Shown piece by piece: positions 1-9,411 of a stretch of DNA of 41,982 nucleotides. Origin of the DNA: CAZYHU01 sp964524475 (GTDB lineage: Bacteria > Patescibacteriota > Minisyncoccia > Phycocordibacterales > UBA1006); the NCBI GenBank assembly GCA_964524475.1, contig CAZGCO010000006.1:1-41982 (forward strand), given 5' to 3'. How positions within the stretch are numbered: position 1 is the first letter of the stretch; every line of letters begins with the position of its first letter. The translations under genes were made by a program, and so were the position numbers. The notes under the pieces were generated by a model. It worked only from the letters and a program-made list of their open reading frames with translations. It had not been told where the DNA came from and searched no databases.

Positions 1-60
1 CTCGAACCATCGACCGCAGAGGTATAAGCTCTGTGCTCTAACCAACTGAGCTACACACCC
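1..60 (-). tRNA. tRNA-Ile (anticodon UAU), 3' end cut by window edge
   Basis: Read on the minus strand, this begins with a GGGTGTG acceptor arm, followed by a D-arm (GCTC...GAGC). The anticodon stem CAGAG/CTCTG closes the loop CTTATAC, giving anticodon TAT, which reads AUA (Ile). The variable region and the start of the T-arm (GGTTCGAG) follow before the window edge. Most bacteria read AUA with a CAU tRNA modified to lysidine by TilS; an Ile tRNA with UAU is uncommon. A37 after U36 fits a t6A substrate, and the neighbouring gene on the same strand is tsaD. Confidence 0.9.
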
Positions 61-133
61 ATACTTGAATATTTTCAAGTATTCTCATCATATACTAAAC
101 AATTCTTGCGTCAATATTTCCTATTGAGCTAAA

Positions 134-1378
134 TTATGATAATTCCCAGTTTCCATCTGCAGTAATTGTCTCGTATTTTTTTTCTGGATCTCGTGATATT
201 TTGTAATATCCAGCTAAACCTATCATGAGTGAATTGTCGGTAGACAGTTCACGAGTAGGAAATAGTACCCTACAAGGAGGATTTTTTGTATGAACATGAT
301 TGACCAGTTCTGTACGCAGGTGAGTATTCGCTGCAACACCACCACCGACTACTATTGTTTGTATACCGTATTCATCCATGGCGCGGAGGGTTTTTTTAAT
401 AATAACATCTATTGCAGCTTCTTGGAATTCATAGGCAATGTATTGTTTTTCAGTATCAGTTAACACTTGATCAGTTCGTCCCTGTAATAAATTTCTTACA
501 TAATACAGTACCGCTGTCTTTAATCCTGAAAAAGAAAATTGATAATTACCATTATGGATCATAGGACGAGGAAATAGATTTCCGGCAGATATAGTCCCAG
601 TTCCTGATGTAGGAGACGACTGAACCAGAATATTATCATGATATAGTTTTGCAAGTTTTGAAATTTCTGGACCTCCTGGATAGGGTAATCCCAGTACACG
701 GGCAACCTTGTCGAATGCTTCACCTATTGCATCATCGACTGTTTTACCGATAATTTTGTAATCTCCTATGCCACGCACTAATACCAGTTCGGTATGTCCA
801 CCAGAAACTAAAAGAGCTAGTGTGGGAAACGATAATGATGTCTCAGTGACCGTAAAACTATGTGTATCTGCAGACATATTCTTTTCAGGAGCCAGTACCG
901 ACAATATGTGTCCCTCCATGTGGTTTACAGGGATAACAGAAATATCCCATAATACTCCGAGTGCTCGTGCAAAACTGATTCCTACCCAAAGAGCAGGTTC
1001 CAGTCCTGGACCACTGGTTACACAGATATGGGTTATGCCAGGATTCGGTTTGTTTAATAGGTGCTGTACGAATAATTCTTGCAAGGGTTGTTCCCGGTCT
1101 AATATTTGTTTAATCGTATTAATTTTTTCATTATCAAGAGTAGTCGGTATTTCATCTACAGTAAAATCGCATAGTTTCATAAGAATAGGAACTAAACTAT
1201 TCTGGTGTTCACGTTTTGCCACCGTAGGGAATACACCACCGAATTCACGGTGCATATCTATTTGGGTTTGGGTTATATCACCCAGTACGGTAAACACAGT
1301 TTCTGAGAGGTTTTTTTCTCCTAACAAAAGTGATAATGATGTTTCATCACACGATGTCTCTATAGCGAGGATTTTCAT
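134..1378 (-). CDS. tsaD: tRNA threonylcarbamoyladenosine (t6A) transferase TsaD
   Basis: TsaD transfers the threonylcarbamoyl group to A37 of tRNAs that read ANN codons, working with TsaB and TsaE in the cytoplasm. From the chosen Met the protein has 414 residues and begins MKILAIETSCDETS. The metal-binding HMEGH motif (H153, H157) follows GPGLEPALWVG; SGGHTELV and GGGVAANTHLR come later. It is longer than the usual ~340 residues because of insertions around residues 72-113 and after the HMEGH motif, which I associate with Parcubacteria-type TsaD. An upstream in-frame Met (1396) adds six residues, but it overlaps the apparent -10 box, so 1378 is preferred. The gene ends 73 bases before a tRNA-Ile that should be a t6A substrate. 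Confidence 0.96.
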   Translation of the reverse strand: MKILAIETSCDETSLSLLLGEKNLSETVFTVLGDITQTQIDMHREFGGVFPTVAKREHQNSLVPILMKLCDFTVDEIPTTLDNEKINTIKQILDREQPLQELFVQHLLNKPNPGITHICVTSGPGLEPALWVGISFARALGVLWDISVIPVNHMEGHILSVLAPEKNMSADTHSFTVTETSLSFPTLALLVSGGHTELVLVRGIGDYKIIGKTVDDAIGEAFDKVARVLGLPYPGGPEISKLAKLYHDNILVQSSPTSGTGTISAGNLFPRPMIHNGNYQFSFSGLKTAVLYYVRNLLQGRTDQVLTDTEKQYIAYEFQEAAIDVIIKKTLRAMDEYGIQTIVVGGGVAANTHLRTELVNHVHTKNPPCRVLFPTRELSTDNSLMIGLAGYYKISRDPEKKYETITADGNWELS

Positions 1379-1386
1379 ATATTCTA

Positions 1387-1415
1387 ACTTTACCATAGAT
1401 TGACTTTATTGTGAA
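1387..1415 (-). promoter_or_regulatory. tsaD promoter
   Basis: On the minus strand, TTCACA (1415-1410), a 17-base spacer and TAAAGT (1392-1387) lie 8 bases before the ATG at 1378. This predicts a start of transcription within 1-2 bases of the start codon. Confidence 0.6.
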
Positions 1416-1433
1416 TATTTGCATAATACTATA

Positions 1434-1463
1434 TTGAAAAAAAATATACAAAAACTTTAAAAT
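1434..1463 (+). promoter_or_regulatory. gmk-cmk promoter
   Basis: TTGAAA (1434-1439), an 18-base spacer and TAAAAT (1458-1463) lie 10 bases before the ATG at 1474. The predicted leader is only a few bases long. Confidence 0.5.
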
Positions 1464-1473
1464 TCCTTATCAA

Positions 1474-2748
1474 ATGAATACAAATAATAGATATAGATTA
1501 AGAAACATCGGAGTTGCACTTATTGGAGGCTCTGGTGTGGGTAAAACCACGCAAATTGCAAAATCAATGGAAATTTTTCCTGCAGGGAGTTTGAAGCTTT
1601 CAATTTCGTGTACTACTCGAAAAAAACGAGACACAGAAATAGATGGTAGGGATTACTACTTTATTTCTCATGAGAATTTTCAGAAAAAAATCGAACTAGA
1701 ACTATTTGCTGAATGGTCAGAACACCATGGTGATTTTTATGGAACGCTTAAATCAGAATGCGATATCACAAATCATAGCGTGATTTTTGATATCGAAGTA
1801 GATGGAGCAGTTGCTTTGAAAAAAATCTACCCTGACCTAATTACTATTTTTTTGGATCCACTGTCTATTGATGAATTGAAAAGAAGGCTTACGAGTCGTA
1901 AGGACATGTCTATTGAAAAAGTTGAAAAACGGATGCAAAGATTTGTTGACTATGAATGCAAGTTTTCAGACAAGTTTGATTACTGTATTACTGCAGAATC
2001 AATTAATAAAACCTTTGCTCAAATCGCAGGAATTATCTTCAAGAAAATGGGGGGTGTCATGATTGCCATAGACGGCACCGCAGCATCTGGTAAGGGAACA
2101 ATTTCGTCACATACTGCAAAAATTTGTAACGGAGTACATATAAATTCAGGTTTATTGTATAGGTATATTACAAAACAAATGATGTTGCATTATTTTAAAA
2201 CTATTAATGAGGGGTTGGAATATAGTAGAAAGAATTTTGACTATGTAAAAATTTTACAACATGAAAAAAGTTTTCAAACAGAAGAAGTAACTGAACAAAT
2301 TGCAGAATATGCAAAGTTAGCACCAGTTCGTGATGTTGTATTTGATTTACAAATGAAAGCAGTCTATGGATCAGGTAATATGTTTTTTATCTGTGAAGGT
2401 CGTGATATGACTACACATGTCTTTCCTTTTGCACAATATAAATTTTTTATTGACGCTGAGTTAGAAATTCGTGCCAAAAGAAGACAGTTAGAATTAACTG
2501 GTTCAGAGAAAGGCTGGGATTTTGTCTATAATAGTCTCGCTAATCGTGATGCTTCAGATTATAATAGGGATCTCAATCCATTGTATTTTGATGAAAAGAA
2601 TGGTGTGATTAAGATTGACAACTCTGGAAGTCTAAAGGATTCAATTCAAACTATAATGGAAATTATAGGGAAGGAGGTTTTTTCTCAATCTGAAAGTAAA
2701 TCACACATTTGTTGGGTTACCAAGTTTGAAGATAGTTTTAATGATTAA
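1474..2748 (+). CDS. Fused guanylate kinase / cytidylate kinase
   Basis: Residues 1-~190 are guanylate kinase-like. They contain the P-loop GGSGVGKTT (18-26), the SCTTRKKRDTEIDGRDYYF GMP-binding region, the YGTLKSE motif and FDIEVDGA. Residues ~196-405 are cytidylate kinase-like, with the second P-loop GTAASGKGT (201-209), HINSGLLYRYI, GRDMTTHVFPFAQYKFFIDA and RDASDYNRDLNPL. The two halves should phosphorylate GMP/dGMP and CMP/dCMP with ATP. They are joined in one open frame with Met196 at the junction, each close to its usual single-enzyme length. I see no internal stop or ribosome binding site, so a true fusion is likely. The gene is divergent from tsaD and is followed by its own terminator. 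Confidence 0.9.
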   Translation: MNTNNRYRLRNIGVALIGGSGVGKTTQIAKSMEIFPAGSLKLSISCTTRKKRDTEIDGRDYYFISHENFQKKIELELFAEWSEHHGDFYGTLKSECDITNHSVIFDIEVDGAVALKKIYPDLITIFLDPLSIDELKRRLTSRKDMSIEKVEKRMQRFVDYECKFSDKFDYCITAESINKTFAQIAGIIFKKMGGVMIAIDGTAASGKGTISSHTAKICNGVHINSGLLYRYITKQMMLHYFKTINEGLEYSRKNFDYVKILQHEKSFQTEEVTEQIAEYAKLAPVRDVVFDLQMKAVYGSGNMFFICEGRDMTTHVFPFAQYKFFIDAELEIRAKRRQLELTGSEKGWDFVYNSLANRDASDYNRDLNPLYFDEKNGVIKIDNSGSLKDSIQTIMEIIGKEVFSQSESKSHICWVTKFEDSFND

Positions 2749-2816
2749 AAAAAGTCTGTGGCAAAGTTTTTTTACTGGCGTCTATCCAGTAATTGGCATA
2801 GCCAATAGACAATATA

Positions 2817-2851
2817 ATAAAAGGATCAACCATTGCGGTTGATCCTTTTTT
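2817..2851 (+). terminator. Intrinsic terminator after gmk-cmk
   Basis: The perfect stem AAGGATCAAC / GTTGATCCTT (2821-2830 with 2838-2847) is followed by a T-run to 2851. A smaller bulged hairpin (ATTGGC/GCCAAT, 2792-2806) lies just upstream. Confidence 0.85.
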
Positions 2852-2921
2852 ACTTACCTAAAATAGTTTTTTATCAATATTTTTTTAATTATGAAATCTT
2901 AAAAATACCTTTATTTAAGAG

Positions 2922-2950
2922 TTGTTTTATGATAAAATAATTTTTATAAT
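2922..2950 (+). promoter_or_regulatory. Promoter of the phosphohistidine-domain cassette
   Basis: TTGTTT (2922-2927), a 17-base spacer and a perfect TATAAT (2945-2950). The predicted transcript starts near 2957 and has a leader of about 60 bases before the ATG at 3018. No Shine-Dalgarno sequence is visible before that ATG. This is the strongest promoter match near the cassette and one of few that would give a long leader. Confidence 0.7.
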
Positions 2951-3017
2951 ATGGGGGTAAAAACAGCCTTGTTTTTCTCGGTATTTTCATATTTATAAGT
3001 AATAATTTCAATAATCT

Positions 3018-6000
3018 ATGTTTACAAAACCATTTTCACAACTTTCAAAAAAAGACTCAGATATTGCCGGTGGTAAGGGTGCTTCACTCGGCGAAATGCT
3101 GAGTGCTGGTATTCCTGTGCCAGATGGTTTTGTCGTTCTCTCAACTACATTCGATGAATTTCTCCATAAATCAGACCTCATTCAAGAAATTGATGCAATT
3201 TTAGAATCGGTTGACCATAAAACAATTTCGTCTGTTGAATCAGCTTCTGAGAAAATCCAGGAGCTTATTAAACATGCGTCAATGCCTGATGATATTAAAA
3301 CAGAAATAGAATCACAGTTCGCTATCCTTGATTCGCAGTTCGTCGCAGTTCGTTCAAGTGCCACAGCCGAAGACGGAGCAGACCATGCATGGGCAGGACA
3401 GCTTGATTCATATTTAAACACTACACAAGATACACTCCTTGAAAAAGTACAACATTGCTGGGCATCACTCTTTACCCCTCGTGCAATTTTTTATCGTTTT
3501 GAAAAAGGATTAGATACTACTAAAATATCTGTTGCGGTAGTAGTCCAAAAAATGGTTAATTCCGAGAAATCAGGAATTGCTTTTTCTGTACATCCAGTAA
3601 CCGAAGACAGGAACCAGATCATCATCGAGGCAGGGTTTGGACTTGGTGAGGCTATTGTATCTGGATCTGTCACCCCAGATTCTTATGTTATCACTAAACA
3701 GCCTCGCGAGATTATTGATATCAATGTTTCCAACCAAACACGAGCAATGTATCGCAAGGCGGGCGGGGGAAATGAATGGCTAGATATTCCTGAAAAAGGA
3801 AACACACAAGTATTTAATGATTCTGAAATTCTAACTCTCTCTGAAATTATCATGGCAATCGAAAACCACTACGGATTCCCATGTGATATTGAGTGGGCAT
3901 TTGAGGGTGGGAAGTTTTATATTGTGCAAAGTAGACCGATTACGACGCTCAGTAATGTTCAGCAGTTTGATCCAGGTGAACGATACAATGCTTTTAAAGA
4001 AGGTGTTCTTAAGTTGGGTGTATACCCTAATCTTTATCCGTTAGATTGTGAAAATTGGCACAACCAGAAACATAATGATAAGTTCTTTGAATTGTTTGGT
4101 GTTCAGAAGGGAACTATGCAGTATTTCGAGATTGTTCCCGAGGGAGTTTTGGATTATGTACTTACGCCTAAACGTCAACCCGCTCGGCTATTTAATGCTG
4201 CAGAAGAATATAAAGAAAGAAATGGATTAAATAGTTTCCAAAAACTCCAAGAGACCTTTTATCCAAAACGTGCAGATCTTGAGAGAAAAGTTGATGAGTA
4301 TTTCAAAGGAAAAGATTTTAGTAAACTTTCCAAAGAAAATCGATTGGAGTTATTCAACCTACGATTTGAATATCTATGGGAGGTTCTTCCATATGATCTC
4401 TATGGTTATATTTCAACAGATATTTGGCAGGCAAAATTGTACGAAATACTTGAGAAAAAGATTCCTACAGGAAAAGAAAGTGAAGAATTTAATACAGTAC
4501 TTGCAGCTCTCGTTCAACCAGAGACTCCTTCAAGTTCGTTTTTTGAATATCTTGATGTAATTGATGCGGCAATAAGGATTTCAGAAGGAATGTCTGAAAT
4601 TAATAATGAATCACAAAAACTCGCAGAGACGTGGGGGCATATTCCTGTATTTTGTTATGGCGACCGTTGGGGTGCAGATCACTATAGTTCTGAAATCGAT
4701 GAGACTCTCAAAGAACATACTATTGAAGAATTAAAGAAAAAATTAGAAGAAGGGAAACAACATAAAAAACATCGTGTAGATACTATTGAAAAATATAACG
4801 ATCAATATGGTTTTACAAAAGAAGAACTTCAGTACTTCATAGATTTCGGACTGGTATCATTAACTAAAGACGAGGCTGAAATATTTAATGGATATGTCTC
4901 ACATTATGCGCCAGCTCTCTATAAATTGATGGCACAAGACTTAGGCCTCGGTGAAATCGATTTCAAATATCTTTATATTAGTGAAGTTAATCAAGCGTTT
5001 AGTGATTCTACTTTTGATTACAAATCAATTATTCAAAAACGAAAGACGGTAAACTCGATCGAGGAACCTAATGAAGATTTTTCTGAGAAGTTCTTTGTGT
5101 ACGATAATGAGTCATATGATATTCTAAATTTCCTTAATCAAAAATTAGTAACATTGAACAGTTCTGCATCATGTGCCTATCCCGGGATTGTTACTGGTGC
5201 TGTTAAAATCGTTAACTCAGTTTCTGATATATCAAAGATACAACAAGGTGACATTATGATATGTCAGGCTACGACAGTTGATTATTTGCTAGGAATGAAA
5301 AAGGCAGGTGCAATCGTGACTGAATTTGGTGGACTTACATGTCATGCAGCGGTGGTAGCTCGTGAATTCAAGACTCCATGTGTTGTTGGAATGAAAGATG
5401 CGCGAAATATGTTTTCAGAGGGAACCATAGTAACGGTAAACGCAAGTGCATGTACGCTAATAAAATTAAATAATTCCAATGAAACGGAAAATATTAAAAG
5501 TAAAAACATCTTACAAGACTTAAATATTTTAAATAAAGAAGTATGGGTTGAGGATGGACGATGGATTCAACCTCCATTAATCTGGGGAATGTTTACTCAC
5601 TGGAGTCAAGGAGAGATTGTTAAACGCATGGCACCAGAATGTGATCTGGGAACTATTTTTACGATTGATGGATTTGCGTATCATCAAATAAAAACATTTC
5701 AGGAATTGAACAGATATTTGGAACAACTTTACAAAGAAAATTCATTACAAGATTTGGCGTCACGAATTGATACAGAAGGAAAAAATGTCTTTGCAGATAT
5801 TATGAAGAGACTTACTAAAGGCGATGAAGATATCATGGCGGATTTTGAGTCACTCTTTAAAAAATATATGGACTTTATCGGATTCTGGACAGCGACCACA
5901 ATTATTGGAAACCAGATCTCACCTCTCGCAAAGAAAATGGGATATGTTGAAACAGAGGCGGATTTATTTGAAAGAGTTCATCCATATTTGCGGGAATCAT

Positions 6001-7970
6001 GGATCGAGGAAGAAGTTGCGACCATGCGAACAATCGCTGAGCAATTTGTAGGAAAATATGGTGAAAATAAATTGACAGAACTTGCCGCTATTATCGATTC
6101 TGATACTGAATTGAAAGGCGCGATTGATACATATCTGAAAAAGTATTCCTGGGCACGCATTAGCAAATGGATTGGAGAACCAATTGATCGAGTATATGCA
6201 GAGAAACGATTAGCTGAAGAAATTAACAATGTTGCAAACAAAAATTACATAGAATCACATCACGGAAATACTGATGAAAGTGATGGTTTGGTTTCTATAT
6301 CAGTAAACTCAGCATATTATCGCGCACAGGCAACAATGATGGAAATGATGATGGCAGAACGCATGCATAGCGTGTTTTCAACGATCGCACAGAAAAACGG
6401 ACTTCAATATGCAGATATATTACTACTTACCCCACAGGAACTTATCCAGGTAGTAAAACATCCAAATCACGAAATTAAAGATAAGAATACAATTCTTGAG
6501 CGAAAAAATCCATTTTTCTGTGTGATTGATACTGATGGAACAGAAATTATTTTGACTACAAAAGATAGTGAATACTCTATGGTGTACGATTTGTATGTTA
6601 ACAATCATGACAATAATCATTCTAATGAATTAAAAGGTATTGGTGCATCAAAAGGAAAGGTAATAGCGACCGTAAAAATTATTAGTTCTGCTAAAGAATT
6701 TAGCACATTCAAAGAGGGAGAAGTTTTGGTGACAGTGGAAACATCTCCAACATTTGTGCCGTTGATGAGAATGGCATCCGCAATTCTTACAGGAAGAGGT
6801 GGTATTACTAGTCATGCAGCGATTGTTTCGCGTGAACTTGGAAAACCTTGTATCATTGCTATAAAAGATATTACGAAGATTTTAAAAGATGGAGATGAGA
6901 TTGAAGTAGATGCTGACAATGGAATTGTAAGAATTTTAAAAAAAACTGAAAATACAATAGGTTTCCATAAAGAATATACGCGAGATTATACCTACATCAT
7001 GCAAGAAGGATGGTATGAAGTTGTCTTGAATAAATTCACTAGATATGGTGGCAAGCAAAATCCATTTGTTCCACCAGTAATTTTCTATATGAATGATGGA
7101 GCTATTGAAGTATGGGAAAATTCGCAGGCGACACCATGGATTTTGGATACGTTGCAAGAGAAAATAAAATCAGACCCGTTATTTATTCCTGGAATGCTTG
7201 ATCAGCACGAGCGGGAGCTTTCTCATATTCAAGAATATTGGAACAAGGGATTTGTTACCTCATTAGGAGAATTAAAAGAATTTATACGACTGGCGCACGA
7301 ATATATGTATGCGTTTGATTTCATGTACTATTCAGGTGTTGATGAACGTACACCTGCCCTGATTCGTGAACGTGCACTTAAAATACGAGATGTTGATAAA
7401 TATTTTGGAACATGTGATGATGTGATCCGTGCAAGTATCAGCGCCATCTATCCAGAACTCAAGGGTCTTGAGAATACTCTCTTGGGAAATGAAATCGATA
7501 ATCCGCCATCTCGGGAAATATTAGAAGATCGCAAACGTGCGTCAGTAATGGTAGGTCATACAATTGATATTGGATCACTTTCCGAATTTCGATCTCATCA
7601 TCTAGAATATAAATTCAATATAGAAACTCTTGAAACAATAGACATGACAACACTGAAAGGGCAGATTGGAAATAAAGGATTCGGAAAAGGAAAGGTTAGA
7701 ATCTTAAAAAGAAAGGATCAGATTAATGAAATACAAGAAGGTGAGATTCTGGTTTCTGCGATGACGACTCCGGAATTCGTCCCTGCTATGAAAAAAGCTG
7801 CTGCAATTATTACGGACGAAGGTGGTATTACTTGCCACGCTGCAATCGTTGCTCGTGAACTGAACAAGCCATGTGTTATTGGTACTAAGTTTGCTACTGA
7901 GATCTTGAAAGATGGCGATGAAGTGGAGGTGGATGCTGATAATGGGATAATAAAGATTATTAATAGATAA
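3018..7970 (+). CDS. Giant PEP-synthase/rifampin-phosphotransferase-like protein: one ATP-grasp, three swivelling His domains
   Basis: This is a 1650-residue protein. Residues 1-~312 form a PPDK_N-type ATP-grasp domain: AGGKGASLGEM with K20, VAVRSSATAEDGADHAWAGQ, SGIAFSVHP, GLGEAIVSG and IEWAFEGG...VQSRPIT. Three mobile phosphohistidine domains follow: GGLTCHAAVVARE (His776), GGITSHAAIVSREL (His1266) and GGITCHAAIVAREL (His1607). Each is preceded by a different helical module that ends in a short 'RK' motif. The C-terminal PEP/pyruvate TIM-barrel of PEP synthase and PPDK is absent, so gluconeogenic PEP synthase activity is unlikely. Residues 1-~815 match the architecture of rifampin phosphotransferase (ATP domain, substrate domain, His domain); two further module-plus-His units of ~490 and ~345 residues are appended. 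The substrate is unknown. It heads a tight run of related genes. Confidence 0.88.
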   Translation: MFTKPFSQLSKKDSDIAGGKGASLGEMLSAGIPVPDGFVVLSTTFDEFLHKSDLIQEIDAILESVDHKTISSVESASEKIQELIKHASMPDDIKTEIESQFAILDSQFVAVRSSATAEDGADHAWAGQLDSYLNTTQDTLLEKVQHCWASLFTPRAIFYRFEKGLDTTKISVAVVVQKMVNSEKSGIAFSVHPVTEDRNQIIIEAGFGLGEAIVSGSVTPDSYVITKQPREIIDINVSNQTRAMYRKAGGGNEWLDIPEKGNTQVFNDSEILTLSEIIMAIENHYGFPCDIEWAFEGGKFYIVQSRPITTLSNVQQFDPGERYNAFKEGVLKLGVYPNLYPLDCENWHNQKHNDKFFELFGVQKGTMQYFEIVPEGVLDYVLTPKRQPARLFNAAEEYKERNGLNSFQKLQETFYPKRADLERKVDEYFKGKDFSKLSKENRLELFNLRFEYLWEVLPYDLYGYISTDIWQAKLYEILEKKIPTGKESEEFNTVLAALVQPETPSSSFFEYLDVIDAAIRISEGMSEINNESQKLAETWGHIPVFCYGDRWGADHYSSEIDETLKEHTIEELKKKLEEGKQHKKHRVDTIEKYNDQYGFTKEELQYFIDFGLVSLTKDEAEIFNGYVSHYAPALYKLMAQDLGLGEIDFKYLYISEVNQAFSDSTFDYKSIIQKRKTVNSIEEPNEDFSEKFFVYDNESYDILNFLNQKLVTLNSSASCAYPGIVTGAVKIVNSVSDISKIQQGDIMICQATTVDYLLGMKKAGAIVTEFGGLTCHAAVVAREFKTPCVVGMKDARNMFSEGTIVTVNASACTLIKLNNSNETENIKSKNILQDLNILNKEVWVEDGRWIQPPLIWGMFTHWSQGEIVKRMAPECDLGTIFTIDGFAYHQIKTFQELNRYLEQLYKENSLQDLASRIDTEGKNVFADIMKRLTKGDEDIMADFESLFKKYMDFIGFWTATTIIGNQISPLAKKMGYVETEADLFERVHPYLRESWIEEEVATMRTIAEQFVGKYGENKLTELAAIIDSDTELKGAIDTYLKKYSWARISKWIGEPIDRVYAEKRLAEEINNVANKNYIESHHGNTDESDGLVSISVNSAYYRAQATMMEMMMAERMHSVFSTIAQKNGLQYADILLLTPQELIQVVKHPNHEIKDKNTILERKNPFFCVIDTDGTEIILTTKDSEYSMVYDLYVNNHDNNHSNELKGIGASKGKVIATVKIISSAKEFSTFKEGEVLVTVETSPTFVPLMRMASAILTGRGGITSHAAIVSRELGKPCIIAIKDITKILKDGDEIEVDADNGIVRILKKTENTIGFHKEYTRDYTYIMQEGWYEVVLNKFTRYGGKQNPFVPPVIFYMNDGAIEVWENSQATPWILDTLQEKIKSDPLFIPGMLDQHERELSHIQEYWNKGFVTSLGELKEFIRLAHEYMYAFDFMYYSGVDERTPALIRERALKIRDVDKYFGTCDDVIRASISAIYPELKGLENTLLGNEIDNPPSREILEDRKRASVMVGHTIDIGSLSEFRSHHLEYKFNIETLETIDMTTLKGQIGNKGFGKGKVRILKRKDQINEIQEGEILVSAMTTPEFVPAMKKAAAIITDEGGITCHAAIVARELNKPCVIGTKFATEILKDGDEVEVDADNGIIKIINR

Positions 7971-7981
7971 ATTTACTCATT

Positions 7982-9409
7982 ATGATTGATATAAATAAAA
8001 ATCTAGTAGAACTACTTCAGAAATCATTAAATAACGAAGAAATATTCTTGTTTCATGGACCTTTTTCACCAAATCTTATGTGGGTGCATTGGTCATGTCA
8101 AGACGTCTCTGATCGATATCGCGTAAAATTGCCTATGTATGCAGTATTAGATGGTAAGGAGTGTACTGTATTAACAAGTTTAATAAGATATCAATCTTTT
8201 TCAAAAAAAATATTTTTTGAATACTGGAGAGACTGTGTGACCATTGATGAATTAAAACAAGATCATGCTAAGCGATATCAATATATTGATGATTTTTATA
8301 CAACATATACTAAAAAACATGTTGCTACACTTGATGACGAAACCATTAGATAATCTTCTGATTAACTCCGAAGGAATTTCACCTTACTAGCAGCAGAGAC
8401 AATATTTATTGAACAATTTGATCAGGCGATAGCGTTGAGTGTTATCGGAGAAGATAAGAAAGAATGGCTAGAAAATATTTGGGAAAAATCAACAGATTCT
8501 CATTTTGAGTCATTTGATACGAGAAGAAATAAATATATTCTTTCAATATTAAATCAGACAACCACTCAAAATGCAGTTGAGAATCTCGCATATATCTATA
8601 CTGATTATTGGCAACCAAAAAGTTGCGAAGAAATACAACAAATACTTGAAGATATTAATATTGCTCAAATACAAAAAGAAACTACTATACATGAAATAGA
8701 AATGAATAAAAAAGAAACTTTATTTAATCAATGGTATGAAACTCTCGACCAAGATCAAAAGAAATTCACTGATTATGTTCAGTATATTATGTACGCCAGG
8801 GATATACGAAAGGATCCTATTGCAAAAGTTCAATACGTACTGTATCTATTTGCTCAAGAAGCGTTAAAGAGAATTGATCTTGATTTGTCATATAGTTATC
8901 TTATTACTCCAATGGATATTGTACTTGGCATTGATAATTTGCGAGATATAAAAGAGGAGATTATAAAACGTAAAAACGGAGTAGAAATATTTATGGACGA
9001 AGAAGGTGGACATGTGATCCAGCTCTGTAATCCAAAAGATATTTATAAAGAACTTAAAGAGAAAATCCCTGGATATGCTGTTGATACTCAAGATACTATC
9101 ATAGGACAGATAGCATCAAAGGGGAATGTTACAGGAATTATTCGTGTTGTAATGGATCCTCACACTACAATATTTCAAGACGGTGAAATATTAGTAACCA
9201 GTATGACCCGTCCAGAATTTGTACCTATCATGAAAAAAGCAGGTGCGGTAATCACAAATGAAGGTGGTATTACATGTCATGCCGCTATTGTTTCTCGTGA
9301 ATTAAAAATACCTTGTATTATTGGAACAAAATTTGCAACACAGATACTCAAGGATGGTGACCTAGTCGAAGTTGATGCTGATAATGGAGTAGTGAGAATA
9401 ATCAAATAA
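7982..9409 (+). pseudogene. Module-plus-His-domain protein (H4), broken by two compensating frameshifts
   Basis: Two open stretches, 7982-8353 and an in-frame continuation through 8435-9409, match the 9412-10896 paralogue end to end. Between them the frame carries TAA at 8351 and 8363. The +1 frame across 8343-8387 reads LDNLLINSEGISPY, matching the paralogue's LTHKLVTINDSQGY; after that the original frame resumes (LAAETIFIEQFD). The break is therefore one extra base near 8335-8342 and one missing base near 8388. The rebuilt protein would be about 475 residues with the swivel motif GGITCHAAIVSREL (His at 9278-9280) and a typical DGDLVEVDADNGVVRIIK end. There is no ATP-grasp domain. It starts 11 bases after the giant gene. 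The cause could be sequencing error, recent decay or recoding; I cannot tell which. Confidence 0.75.
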
Positions 9410-9411
9410 AT

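Noticed and set aside
768..1403. Long open frame on the + strand opposite tsaD (211 codons)
   Set aside because: It is antisense to a fully conserved tsaD, its product is Ser/Cys/Ile-rich without domain features, and no start signals or partners support it.
3018..7970. Annotation as PEP synthase (ppsA)
   Set aside because: ATP-grasp and His domains are present, but the PEP/pyruvate-binding barrel is not, so the reaction would not be completed by the known mechanism.
8435..9409. Treating the region from 8435 as an independent gene starting with TTG or GTG
   Set aside because: It is in the same frame as 7982-8353 and aligns as the continuation of one paralogue; a split gene with frameshifts explains both parts better.
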